From: Candidatus Moraniibacteriota bacterium
GTDB lineage: Bacteria > Patescibacteriota > Minisyncoccia > Moranbacterales > GCA-2747515
Assembly: GCA_030592425.1 (NCBI GenBank)
Contig: JAUVJK010000033.1
Location: forward strand, 1-9,353
Direction of reading: 5' to 3'
DNA: 9,353 nt
The notes beneath the pieces are model-generated. The model saw only the letters and a program-made list of their open reading frames with translations, had not been told where the DNA came from and searched no databases. Shown piece after piece: positions 1-6,055 of the stretch. Position numbers and translations under genes: made by a program. The number at the start of each line of letters is the position of its first letter. Position 1 is the first letter of the stretch.

Positions 1-282
1 CAACCTCTGCGCAGATTCAACTTTTCTTCGCATGTCATTGAAGTAATCCTTTCCATCAACGCTATAGGCCTCCACGTGTTCAAATGGAAGTCCATTCCCA
101 CGCTCAAGGTCAACAAAAAGCCGGTAACATACAAACATTGCTGCTGCAATGATATCAATGTTCTCTTCTGCACTAGCGAGAGTCAGCATTTCTTGCTCTT
201 TCTCTCTCAAAGTCTTACCGACAATAGCAGAACCATCATTAGCTTCGCTCAGTAATTTCTGCCTGTATTTGTATCTGTTCAT
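1..282 (-). CDS. Hypothetical protein, 3' end cut by window edge
   Basis: An open frame runs from an ATG at 282 to the left edge without a stop, giving 94 residues of an incomplete protein. The start is supported by a strong sigma70-like promoter 47 to 75 bases upstream and by a purine-rich GTGGGG stretch shortly before the ATG, which is a modest ribosome binding site. The visible part is charged and looks mostly helical, with no signal peptide. A hydrophobic patch around residues 43 to 57 (IDIIAAAMFVCYRLF) is more likely a buried helix than a membrane span. I do not recognise the family and assign no function. It is a separate transcription unit from the upstream 113-residue gene because it has its own promoter. 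Confidence 0.7.
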   Translation of the reverse strand, partial: MNRYKYRQKLLSEANDGSAIVGKTLREKEQEMLTLASAEENIDIIAAAMFVCYRLFVDLERGNGLPFEHVEAYSVDGKDYFNDMRRKVESAQRL

Positions 283-328
283 TTCTAACCCCACTTTTTT
301 AATTAACTAGAAAATTTATAGCATAGAC

Positions 329-357
329 ACTATACACCAATATTAGCTTGTTGTCAA
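329..357 (-). promoter_or_regulatory. Sigma70-type promoter for the left-edge gene
   Basis: Reading the minus strand, a perfect -35 TTGACA (352-357) is followed after exactly 17 bases by TATAGT (329-334). Transcription would start near 322, leaving a leader of about 40 bases before the ATG at 282. This is one of the best promoter matches in the window. Confidence 0.8.
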
Positions 358-394
358 GTGTTTCTGCATTCAATTTTCCTTTTTTTGGTTAAAC

Positions 395-736
395 CTACTC
401 TATTACAAGATTAGGTTGTTGTAATTCTTCAAAATTTTCTATCAAATACTGTCTATACGCTTGAATATCACTACCGAATTTATTCATATGTTTACGTGGC
501 AACTTCCCTTTTCCGTACAAATAAACATATGCTGTACAGCATTTTTGTCGTTGGTGAACAATTTCATGTTCGTTCACTTCTGAATAGTCCATGGTAAAAT
601 ATTCCTTTTCTGCCCGCTTGAAATCTTTTTTGAGCCAACAACAACGTAATTTCGACCCGCCAGAACAACAGTCTTCTTGTTTTCTGGCGATTGGAATATG
701 TACAAGATCTTTCTTTTTCCTAAATACCTTAAACAT
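395..736 (-). CDS. Small Cys-pair protein with HEIVH motif, unknown function
   Basis: This encodes 113 residues. The start is well supported: GGGAG lies six bases before the ATG, and a promoter lies about 55 bases upstream. The N-terminal third is basic and holds two Cys-Cys pairs (residues 23-24 and 32-33). A third pair sits at 66-67, immediately after an HExxH motif (HEIVH, 57-61) that continues as QRQ. An acidic residue, D90, lies about 30 residues later in a segment SDIQAYRQ. HExxH plus a distal acidic residue is the zinc-site arrangement of gluzincin-like peptidases, and HE.VH.RQ resembles small membrane or secreted zincins. However, this protein is very short, lacks a signal peptide, and the motif could be coincidental. 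The cysteine pairs suggest metal binding or redox sensitivity. Both readings are inference and no family is recognised. Confidence 0.72.
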   Translation of the reverse strand: MFKVFRKKKDLVHIPIARKQEDCCSGGSKLRCCWLKKDFKRAEKEYFTMDYSEVNEHEIVHQRQKCCTAYVYLYGKGKLPRKHMNKFGSDIQAYRQYLIENFEELQQPNLVIE

Positions 737-789
737 CTATAACTCCCAACAATATTTTTGTATTGTCAATTGTGAAAAGACTGTGACCT

Positions 790-818
790 ATAATACCTCA
801 AAGCACTTCTTTTGTCTA
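790..818 (-). promoter_or_regulatory. Sigma70-type promoter for the Cys-pair gene
   Basis: On the minus strand, TAGACA (813-818) and TATTAT (790-795) are separated by 17 bases; each differs from consensus at one position. The predicted start near 783 gives a leader of about 47 bases ending in the GGGAG ribosome binding site of the 113-residue gene. Confidence 0.7.
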
Positions 819-829
819 TATCATATACA

Positions 830-858
830 AAAAGCGACACATTTACTGCATCGCTTTT
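830..858 (-). terminator. Hairpin terminator after rseP
   Basis: An 8-bp stem (AAAAGCGA at 830-837 with TCGCTTTT at 851-858) encloses a 13-base loop and lies 20 bases after the rseP stop. Read in the rseP direction, the stem's second arm ends in a short T run. It separates rseP from the promoter of the 113-residue gene. Confidence 0.65.
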
Positions 859-878
859 ATTATTTCAACATAAGTAGC

Positions 879-2051
879 TTACCCACCAAATAGTCCCATA
901 ATATTACCAATGATATCAAAGCGGATGAAATCACGAAATGTGACATAGATCATCAAACTAATCAAGAGTATGAAACCAATCGTATGTGCTCGTCCTTCTG
1001 TTTTGCGTGATACTGGCTTTCCTTGGATCTTCTCAATAAGCAGAAAGAGAATCCTTCCACCATCAAGTGCTGGAAATGGCAAAGCGTTGATGATCGCAAG
1101 GTTGATCGACAGCATTGCAGCAAATTGCAAGAGGTAACTCAGACCTAGATCTGCCATCTGTTTGGTCATATAAGCAATGCCAACTGGACCCGCAAGATCA
1201 GCTTGCATACCACTACCACTCAAAAGTCCCCAAATGATCGAACCAAATGCAGTAAGGATCGTCCACAGCATTGTTGCCGTCGCACCAATCGCCCACCAGA
1301 ATGATTCATACCATGGATAACTAACGATCGACACCTCAGCGATCTGCACACCAAGTGGTCCCTGCTCTGCCGTTACTTCAGTCCGTGGCTCCCCAGAAAG
1401 TGTCATCGCTTCATCGCCGCGCATAACGGAGATCTCAACTGTCTCTCCTTTGTAGTCAACTACCGCCCCCTGTAGATCTTCTGTTGTATTGATCATCGTA
1501 CAATCATCATCAGCGCAAACCTCTGTGATAACGTCACCCGCCAAAATACCCATCTCTTCTGCTGGTGTTTCTGGCTCCACATATGTTACTTGCACCTGTG
1601 GTGCAGAAGTCGTGGCATTGTCACTGAGGATCGTCTCATCAATCTGTGGCACACCGATCATAAAATTGATCGATATCAAAAGCCATGCAAAGATCACATT
1701 CATCGTTACACCTGCGATCAATACCTTAAAACGAACCCAAATCGATTTTGTCGCAAAGCTATCTGGATCTTTTGCCCGTCCATCCTCACCTTTGATGCGG
1801 ACAAATCCCCCCAGTGGTATCCAGTTAAAAGAATACAATGTCTTATTGCCACTGTAATCCTTGTTCCCCCATACGATCTTCCATTTCCCTGTCTCAGGGT
1901 CTTTGACCATACCAACGAGGCGCGGTGGAAAACCAAAACCAAATTCATGCGCTGTGATCCCATTTCTACGTGCTGTCAAAAAGTGCCCAAGCTCATGGAC
2001 AAAGATCAACAACCCCAATATGAGCAGAAAGATTATTACCGTTACAAACAT
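879..2051 (-). CDS. rseP: RseP-type site-2 intramembrane zinc protease (M50B)
   Basis: A 390-residue multi-pass membrane protease that cleaves transmembrane segments within the bilayer, typically of anti-sigma factors or leftover signal peptides. The metal-binding HELGH is at residues 19-23 in the first helix. The second catalytic motif NALPFPALDGG is at 322-332, with D330 as the third zinc ligand. A GFGFPP segment (38-43) and the WIPLGGFV region (77-84) are family hallmarks. A PDZ domain lies at roughly 150-225 and carries an extra acidic Cys-containing loop (C179, C184). Further membrane helices lie near 108-131, 252-278, 303-323 and 355-371. The length is close to the family norm, a little short of the E. 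coli protein, which has two PDZ domains. It follows frr by 42 bp, an order found in many bacteria. The start is fixed by the HELGH distance, but its AGGAG lies only one base before the ATG. The substrate is unknown. Confidence 0.96.
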   Translation of the reverse strand: MFVTVIIFLLILGLLIFVHELGHFLTARRNGITAHEFGFGFPPRLVGMVKDPETGKWKIVWGNKDYSGNKTLYSFNWIPLGGFVRIKGEDGRAKDPDSFATKSIWVRFKVLIAGVTMNVIFAWLLISINFMIGVPQIDETILSDNATTSAPQVQVTYVEPETPAEEMGILAGDVITEVCADDDCTMINTTEDLQGAVVDYKGETVEISVMRGDEAMTLSGEPRTEVTAEQGPLGVQIAEVSIVSYPWYESFWWAIGATATMLWTILTAFGSIIWGLLSGSGMQADLAGPVGIAYMTKQMADLGLSYLLQFAAMLSINLAIINALPFPALDGGRILFLLIEKIQGKPVSRKTEGRAHTIGFILLISLMIYVTFRDFIRFDIIGNIMGLFGG

Positions 2052-2093
2052 ACTCCTAAAAATTTAATCATTAGAAACTATTCCATTACTCTA

Positions 2094-2651
2094 TTATACT
2101 GTCATGATCTCTTCTTCTTTTCTTTTACGGAGCTCTTCGATTGATGCATTATATTCATCAACTTTTTTCTGTAATATGTCTTTGCCTGTGAATTTTTCAT
2201 CTTCCGCGATGTCACCATTCTTCTGTGCATCTTGGATCTCACGCCAGATCTCTTCCCGTACCGTCCGCACAGCAACGCGACATTCTTCAGATCTTTGATT
2301 GAGGATCTTGACGATATCGTGACGATTTTCTTCTGTCATTGGTGGCAAGGTGATACGTAGTACTTCACCCTCATTACTCGGATTGAGACCCATATCAGCT
2401 ACTTTGAGTGCAGCTTCAATACTTGGAAGCGCTTCTTTGTCCCATGGTTGGATCAAGAACTGTCGTGACTCTGGAATGGAGATATTCGCTATCTGTTTCA
2501 ATGGCGTCGGATTACCATAGTAATCCACTGACAGATTTTCGATCAAAGAGAGGTGTGCACGCCCTGTACGCAATTTGTGCAATTCTTCCTCTAAGTGTGT
2601 GATTGCCTTATCAAAATCCTTTGTTCGTTCATCGATGAGTTTTTGATACAT
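2094..2651 (-). CDS. frr: Ribosome recycling factor
   Basis: A 185-residue cytoplasmic factor that, with EF-G, splits the post-termination ribosome so that subunits can be reused. Length and sequence agree with the family from end to end. The N-terminal helix contains the conserved LRTGRAHLSLIENLSVDYYG-like stretch (about 27-46), followed by PLKQIA and the ISIPESR segment. The C-terminal helix pair is highly charged and ends in RKRKEEEIMTV. ATG 2651 gives the expected N terminus. Only a weak GAG lies upstream, and I saw no convincing promoter of its own. The 50-bp gap to the upstream lipoprotein gene and the 42-bp gap to rseP suggest co-transcription. It ends in tandem stops, TAA followed by TAG. 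Confidence 0.97.
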   Translation of the reverse strand: MYQKLIDERTKDFDKAITHLEEELHKLRTGRAHLSLIENLSVDYYGNPTPLKQIANISIPESRQFLIQPWDKEALPSIEAALKVADMGLNPSNEGEVLRITLPPMTEENRHDIVKILNQRSEECRVAVRTVREEIWREIQDAQKNGDIAEDEKFTGKDILQKKVDEYNASIEELRKRKEEEIMTV

Positions 2652-2701
2652 ATTTTTCTCGGTTTTATTACTAAAATAATATCGCGTCAGTATAACACAG
2701 T

Positions 2702-3775
2702 TTACTCTGAGGTGCGAAGTCCAGCATAAATGATCTGTGGCTCGAATTGGTTGTATGTGATCACACTTATGCTCTGCCCAGGAGCAGAATCAACAGTCGA
2801 CCATTGATCATTTTGTCCTTCAAGTGATGTGTAGATCACCTGACCAGCACCAAAAGTAAGTTGACTTGGATCTCTCGGATGAATAGCCATTGCATAGATT
2901 GGTAGTCCTGTCGTGCTCCCGATCACGCTAAGCGCATTCCATGAATCGCCATGATTTTCACTACGAATAATACCATTATCTGTCCCAATGAATACGACGC
3001 CACCATTACTTGGATCTGTAGCAAGTGAATAGAGCTTATGAGCGTCAATTTCCTCATATTCTGTCTCTCCATTTTCATCTTCAACAGGTTTATATTCATC
3101 CTCTGTAAGATCATCAAAAGAATTTCCTGCATCATGTGACCGGAAAAAACCATCTCTTTCCGTGAGGACATAAATAATGTTGTGATTACCAGAATCTGCC
3201 AAAATACTAATAATGCCCTTATCAGCACGATAAATGTTGCGCCACGTCCTTCCTTCGTCAGAAGATTTTACGATTACACCATCATTCGTGCCGATGTACA
3301 GCACGTTTGGCTCAATAGGATCAAGCCATAAGGTAGTAATCCACGTCTTCGTCGCTGGCTCACTATATACATCAATCCACGTCTCTCCTGCATCTGCGCT
3401 ACGAAAAAGTTTACCACGACCATCAACAATACCACTAGCATAGATGACATCTGTGTCTGCTGTACTAATTGCCAACCCTCTGACAGACGCTGCCGAAAAA
3501 TTCGTTTGTGTCCACGTCTCTGCACCATCATAGCTGACATAAATACCATGACTATATGTACCGATATAGAGATGTTGTGCATCGAGTGGATTCACGCTCA
3601 TAGAGAGAGTGCTCACCTTACCAATTGTCTTTTTTTCATCGATCGCCACCTTTGTTTCAAATGATCGACCACCATCATCCGAACGCATAAAACCACCAGA
3701 ACCTTTATTTTCTGAACCAGGAAGGCAACCAGAAAGGATAATAATAGCGATAACGATAAATAAACCTTTAATCAT
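2702..3775 (-). CDS. Lipoprotein with Asp-box (BNR/Ycf48-like) seven-bladed propeller
   Basis: A 357-residue exported lipoprotein. Residues 1-16 form a lipoprotein signal peptide ending in the lipobox LSGC, with C17 as the lipidated residue. The rest is a beta-propeller with regularly spaced Asp boxes of the S-x-D-x-G-x-[ST]-[WF] type. Six are clear, at residues 32-39, 81-88, 126-133, 171-178, 213-220 and 272-279; a degenerate seventh lies near 316-325. Each is preceded by a blade segment such as LYIGT or IYASG. Sialidases, sortilins and Ycf48 photosystem II factors share this fold. The catalytic residues of sialidases (an Arg triad, FRIP motif) are not visible, so a binding or scaffolding role outside the membrane is more likely. 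An acidic insert occupies about 223-245. It lies just upstream of frr and rseP in the same direction. Specific function unknown. Confidence 0.88.
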   Translation of the reverse strand: MIKGLFIVIAIIILSGCLPGSENKGSGGFMRSDDGGRSFETKVAIDEKKTIGKVSTLSMSVNPLDAQHLYIGTYSHGIYVSYDGAETWTQTNFSAASVRGLAISTADTDVIYASGIVDGRGKLFRSADAGETWIDVYSEPATKTWITTLWLDPIEPNVLYIGTNDGVIVKSSDEGRTWRNIYRADKGIISILADSGNHNIIYVLTERDGFFRSHDAGNSFDDLTEDEYKPVEDENGETEYEEIDAHKLYSLATDPSNGGVVFIGTDNGIIRSENHGDSWNALSVIGSTTGLPIYAMAIHPRDPSQLTFGAGQVIYTSLEGQNDQWSTVDSAPGQSISVITYNQFEPQIIYAGLRTSE

Positions 3776-3784
3776 ATGTATTGC

Positions 3785-3813
3785 ATTATACTCGTTTTTT
3801 CGTTTGAAAGCAA
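3785..3813 (-). promoter_or_regulatory. Promoter predicted to give a leaderless lipoprotein mRNA
   Basis: On the minus strand, a perfect -10 TATAAT (3785-3790) lies 17 bases downstream of TTGCTT (3808-3813), which matches the -35 consensus only in TTG. The -10 ends just nine bases before the ATG at 3775, so transcription should begin about two bases upstream of the start codon. No ribosome binding site is present, consistent with a leaderless message. Confidence 0.6.
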
Positions 3814-3898
3814 AAGAATCCTTTCGAAAGAAGAAGACAGATTCAATTTATGTGCAACAAAATCAAAGCAATAGCCTCACAAACAACTTTTCATAGCA

Positions 3899-4903
3899 TT
3901 AAACAAATCCCCATCCATTAGACCCTTTCTTTTCAGATTTAAAAGGAAGTTTTTCAATGGATTTCTTAACCTTCATCAAATTCATCTGTAATTCGTCATA
4001 GTTCGTTGCGTCCATGACTGCTTGCACTAGATCTGCCTTGTGAACCACCGCACTTAAACCAATCAAATCACCCAATTCTCTCAATAAATCATTCATTTCA
4101 ATTATTTTCACTTGAATTTTCTCTCCCATACCAGGATTGCGTCTTTCAAGTTCATTTCGCAATTTAGGCATAAGGTCTAAATGGCTATAACCTCCCAATG
4201 CACCATCACCGCTAATACGTGCAAGCAACTCATCTTGGAACATCATGAAACTTGCTTTAACATCAATATTACTTTCTGTGGAACTGAACAGATTTGTTCG
4301 AGATCTGGTTGATTGCCATATCAAGTGGTGAACTTCATGTGGCACATTTTCACGCATTAAGAATTCAGTAATATTAGCTTTACTTTCTTCGGATAGGATA
4401 ATAAAAGCAATTCCATCCTTTGGCCTAACTGCTCCTGTCTGAGCATTTGGGCACAATCTCTTTAATACGTCATATGGAACAAATACACCATGAATACCAG
4501 GAGCAATCTCAACATGTCTATACGCTTGATGTTCATCAAGAAGCTTCTTCTCCTCTTCAGTTACGAAGAACTGATCTAGTAACTCACGAGCATTTAATTT
4601 TAAATTATTTTGTTTGAGTTGTTGTTTTTCCACGAATGCACGCGCACCATTTGATAGAGTATTCAACCGTTCATCAAGAAACTTCTCTTGATCTATGTCA
4701 TCAAAGGATCGTTTCCCAAGCGTCGCTTCGATAATCGTTGCATGTTGCTGTCCATATTCATGCGCCACTTTAAACCATGTCTCTGCATTTTCCGTCTCTA
4801 TTATTCGATTTGCATCTTTATAACTTTCCGATTCACCCTTATCTATTTTTTCTCGTAATTTTGCGGCTTCAGCTTGTGCCGATTCAAATGAATAGCGTTC
4901 CAT
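3899..4903 (-). CDS. Putative zincin-like metalloprotein with HEVHH motif
   Basis: This encodes 334 residues with no signal peptide or membrane helix, so it is probably cytoplasmic. The N-terminal 130 residues are charged and helical, with coiled-coil character. The middle is a mixed domain (about 127-175) with hydrophobic strands such as IAFIIL. HEVHH (189-193) follows a short helix, and a second acidic cluster FQDELLARISGDG begins about 30 residues later. The arrangement HExxH, spacer, DE-x(2)-AR fits a gluzincin site with H189, H193 and E225 as zinc ligands and E190 as the catalytic base. This is inferred from motif geometry. I recognise no named family. The C-terminal part (about 265-320) is again helical. 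ATG 4903 follows an AT-rich region with no ribosome binding site. It could also be an inactive structural relative of such peptidases. Confidence 0.8.
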   Translation of the reverse strand: MERYSFESAQAEAAKLREKIDKGESESYKDANRIIETENAETWFKVAHEYGQQHATIIEATLGKRSFDDIDQEKFLDERLNTLSNGARAFVEKQQLKQNNLKLNARELLDQFFVTEEEKKLLDEHQAYRHVEIAPGIHGVFVPYDVLKRLCPNAQTGAVRPKDGIAFIILSEESKANITEFLMRENVPHEVHHLIWQSTRSRTNLFSSTESNIDVKASFMMFQDELLARISGDGALGGYSHLDLMPKLRNELERRNPGMGEKIQVKIIEMNDLLRELGDLIGLSAVVHKADLVQAVMDATNYDELQMNLMKVKKSIEKLPFKSEKKGSNGWGFV

Positions 4904-4914
4904 AATAGTACAGA

Positions 4915-4920
4915 ATTATA
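4915..4920 (-). promoter_or_regulatory. Possible -10 element of the zincin gene
   Basis: A TATAAT on the minus strand ends 11 bases before the ATG at 4903, so transcription would begin only about four bases upstream. No matching -35 hexamer is visible 16 to 18 bases further up, and the surrounding sequence is so AT-rich that chance matches are expected. The 279-bp gap to the tRNA gene holds nothing else I can support apart from the tRNA terminator. Confidence 0.35.
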
Positions 4921-5125
4921 TATAATAATATTTTTTACGCGATCATATTTGCATATCAACAATTATATCATGAAGTGAAATGATAATGTAGACACTTCCC
5001 AGCACCTTTGAGATTTCTCTAGTGCATAGCAAAAACGCTAAATAATCTGAATAATATCAATTTCATACTTCCGTCATGTGCATCGATTTTATCCATCTCA
5101 AATATAAACTTCTTATCCCTCTGAA

Positions 5126-5149
5126 CAAAAAATCCTCTGTCGAGGATTT
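5126..5149 (-). terminator. Rho-independent terminator of the tRNA-Lys transcript
   Basis: On the minus strand an 8-bp stem (AAATCCTC / GAGGATTT) with a four-base GACA loop is followed by a T run (complement of A5127-5132). It lies 33 bases after the tRNA 3' end and fits termination of a single-gene tRNA transcript. Confidence 0.8.
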
Positions 5150-5182
5150 GTTTGTGGGCCTGTCCACTCACTTTAGTGAAGG

Positions 5183-5255
5183 TGGGCGCAGAGGGATTCG
5201 AACCCCCGACCATCAGCTTAAAAGGCTGTTGCTCTACCGGCTGAGCTATGCGCCC
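5183..5255 (-). tRNA. tRNA-Lys (anticodon UUU)
   Basis: A 73-base cloverleaf on the minus strand. The acceptor stem GGGCGCA pairs with TGCGCCC, the D stem is GCTC/GAGC, and the T arm is GGGGG-TTCGAAT-CCCTC with one G-T pair. The anticodon loop CTTTTAA (complement of 5218-5224) places UUU at positions 34-36, which decodes lysine AAA and AAG. The discriminator base is A. The genome continues CCT after it, so CCA is not fully encoded and must be completed by the CCA-adding enzyme. The first anticodon-stem pair (27-43) is an A-A mismatch, leaving four pairs. The gene stands alone with its own terminator; I could not pick a convincing promoter. Confidence 0.95.
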
Positions 5256-5320
5256 ATAATGTTATTATGGTACCTTATTCAATTTTTAGATCACGAAATA
5301 TTTCATGGTGGACACAATAC

Positions 5321-5374
5321 TTGCGAAGCCGCAGGCTGCCTGCCCGCCTGTCTTCATTGGCGGGAGCTATGCGC
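5321..5374. repeat. GC-rich structured intergenic element, possible dispersed repeat
   Basis: About 54 bases of roughly two-thirds G+C stand out in an AT-rich intergenic region between the tRNA and the five-helix protein gene. It contains GCAGGC-T-GCCTGC (about 5331-5343) and a hairpin with a perfect 6-bp stem, CCCGCC (5343-5348) and GGCGGG (5359-5364), around a 10-base loop. Its right end, GAGCTATGCGC (5364-5374), exactly repeats 5243-5253 inside the tRNA gene. No T run follows, so it is not an ordinary terminator. Composition and inverted repeats resemble REP-like dispersed elements, but only one copy is visible here. Confidence 0.45.
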
Positions 5375-5448
5375 ATATATCTTATATGGAAATCTAATTT
5401 TTCGGATAACGCTACTTATTGTACGAGCTTATCATCAATTCGTCAATA

Positions 5449-5496
5449 CTTTTTTCATCTCTTCTTTTCTTCATTCATATTTCTTCATTCTTTTTC
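5449..5496. repeat. Polypyrimidine tract with an internal direct repeat
   Basis: The plus strand has 43 pyrimidines in 48 bases and no G, directly downstream of the stop of the minus-strand membrane protein gene (the transcript is purine-rich). The 11-base unit TTTCTTCATTC occurs twice, at 5466-5476 and 5480-5490. No terminator hairpin was seen here. Confidence 0.5.
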
Positions 5497-5974
5497 AGTA
5501 TCGTGGCGCAAAGATGAGGAGAAATGTGATTGGCGCTGCACTCCAAAGAAAAAACCATAAGTCTTTTGTGAGAAATTTCTGTGTCTCTCCACTGATCATA
5601 TCGGGTACTTCACTTCCAGGCATCAAAAGAAGTGTGATCGCCAACAAGAACATGATCGTCAAAAAAGCAAAGATCATACTGAGCCATGGCAAACCACCCT
5701 GCGACCACGAAATCGATGAATTGATCAGACGGTCTCCGAGCACAGCTGCAAAAAGAATCGTAAGAAATGCAAATAAGCCGAGTGCAGTATACTCTGTAAA
5801 AATCATTTTTTCTGGCATGACGAGCACAAGAACAAGTGCCACGTAAGCGCCAATGACGACCCGTACCATCCACCGCGGCGTGATCACATAAGCACTGATA
5901 ACTGAGAGAACAATAATTACAATAAGGAATAACGTGTAGTCAGGTATGATTCCACCAAATGTTAGATCGATCAT
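5495..5974 (-). CDS. Five-helix integral membrane protein, unknown function
   Basis: This encodes 159 residues, nearly all hydrophobic, with five probable membrane helices at about 13-32, 36-53, 61-80, 97-118 and 138-156. Short loops separate them. The longest (118-137) is polar and contains PGSEVPDMISGE. There is no recognisable enzymatic motif. The translated strand is clearly coding: the hydrophobic periodicity is confined to this frame, while the long plus-strand frame opposite it reads through the tRNA. ATG 5974 has only a weak GAGA upstream but lies about 24 bases after an extended -10 start. It is transcribed divergently from the PEGA-propeller gene, with 81 bp between the starts. The family is not recognised, and a role in transport or envelope assembly would be guesswork. 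Confidence 0.78.
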   Translation of the reverse strand: MIDLTFGGIIPDYTLFLIVIIVLSVISAYVITPRWMVRVVIGAYVALVLVLVMPEKMIFTEYTALGLFAFLTILFAAVLGDRLINSSISWSQGGLPWLSMIFAFLTIMFLLAITLLLMPGSEVPDMISGETQKFLTKDLWFFLWSAAPITFLLIFAPRY

Positions 5975-6004
5975 AATGTATATCTCTTTTTATATTATAA
6001 GGAT

Positions 6005-6013
6005 ATTATACCA
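6005..6013 (-). promoter_or_regulatory. Extended -10 promoter for the five-helix protein gene
   Basis: On the minus strand TGG precedes a perfect TATAAT (6005-6010), forming a TGn extended -10, which can work without a strong -35; none is seen. The start near 5998 gives a leader of about 24 bases. A second TATAAT closer to the gene (5994-5999) is an alternative. Confidence 0.5.
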
Positions 6014-6055
6014 TCACATTGCTACATTTGATACAATGCGCTACTCTTGAAGCAT

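Noticed and set aside
591..893. 100-residue plus-strand open frame
   Set aside because: It overlaps the 113-residue gene, its promoter and the rseP terminator. Initiation signals support the minus strand here.
2093..2098. Internal rseP promoter at the frr stop (TATAAT)
   Set aside because: No -35 hexamer is present at a suitable distance; the match arises from the frr stop codons in AT-rich sequence.
1590..2144. 184-residue plus-strand open frame opposite rseP
   Set aside because: It lies antisense to the well-conserved RseP coding region, resembles no protein and lacks start signals.
2702..3775. Sialidase enzyme
   Set aside because: Asp boxes are present, but the arginine triad and FRIP motif of sialidases are not visible. 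A non-catalytic propeller fits better.
5019..5213. 64-residue minus-strand open frame
   Set aside because: It begins inside the tRNA (MVGGSNPSAP is a classic false translation of tRNA sequence) and crosses the tRNA terminator.
5183..5374. tRNA-associated integration site (att) of a mobile element
   Set aside because: The shared sequence is only 11 bases, comes from the tRNA 5' part rather than the 3' end usually duplicated, and no integrase is nearby.
5076..5846. 256-residue plus-strand open frame
   Set aside because: It runs through the tRNA-Lys gene (giving the familiar spurious GIRTPDHQ-type peptide) and opposite the five-helix membrane protein gene. It has no ribosome binding site.
6047..6055. 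TTG start for the PEGA-propeller protein
   Set aside because: It adds only three residues. ATG at 6056 is the more usual start codon and has GAAG just upstream. Neither can be excluded.
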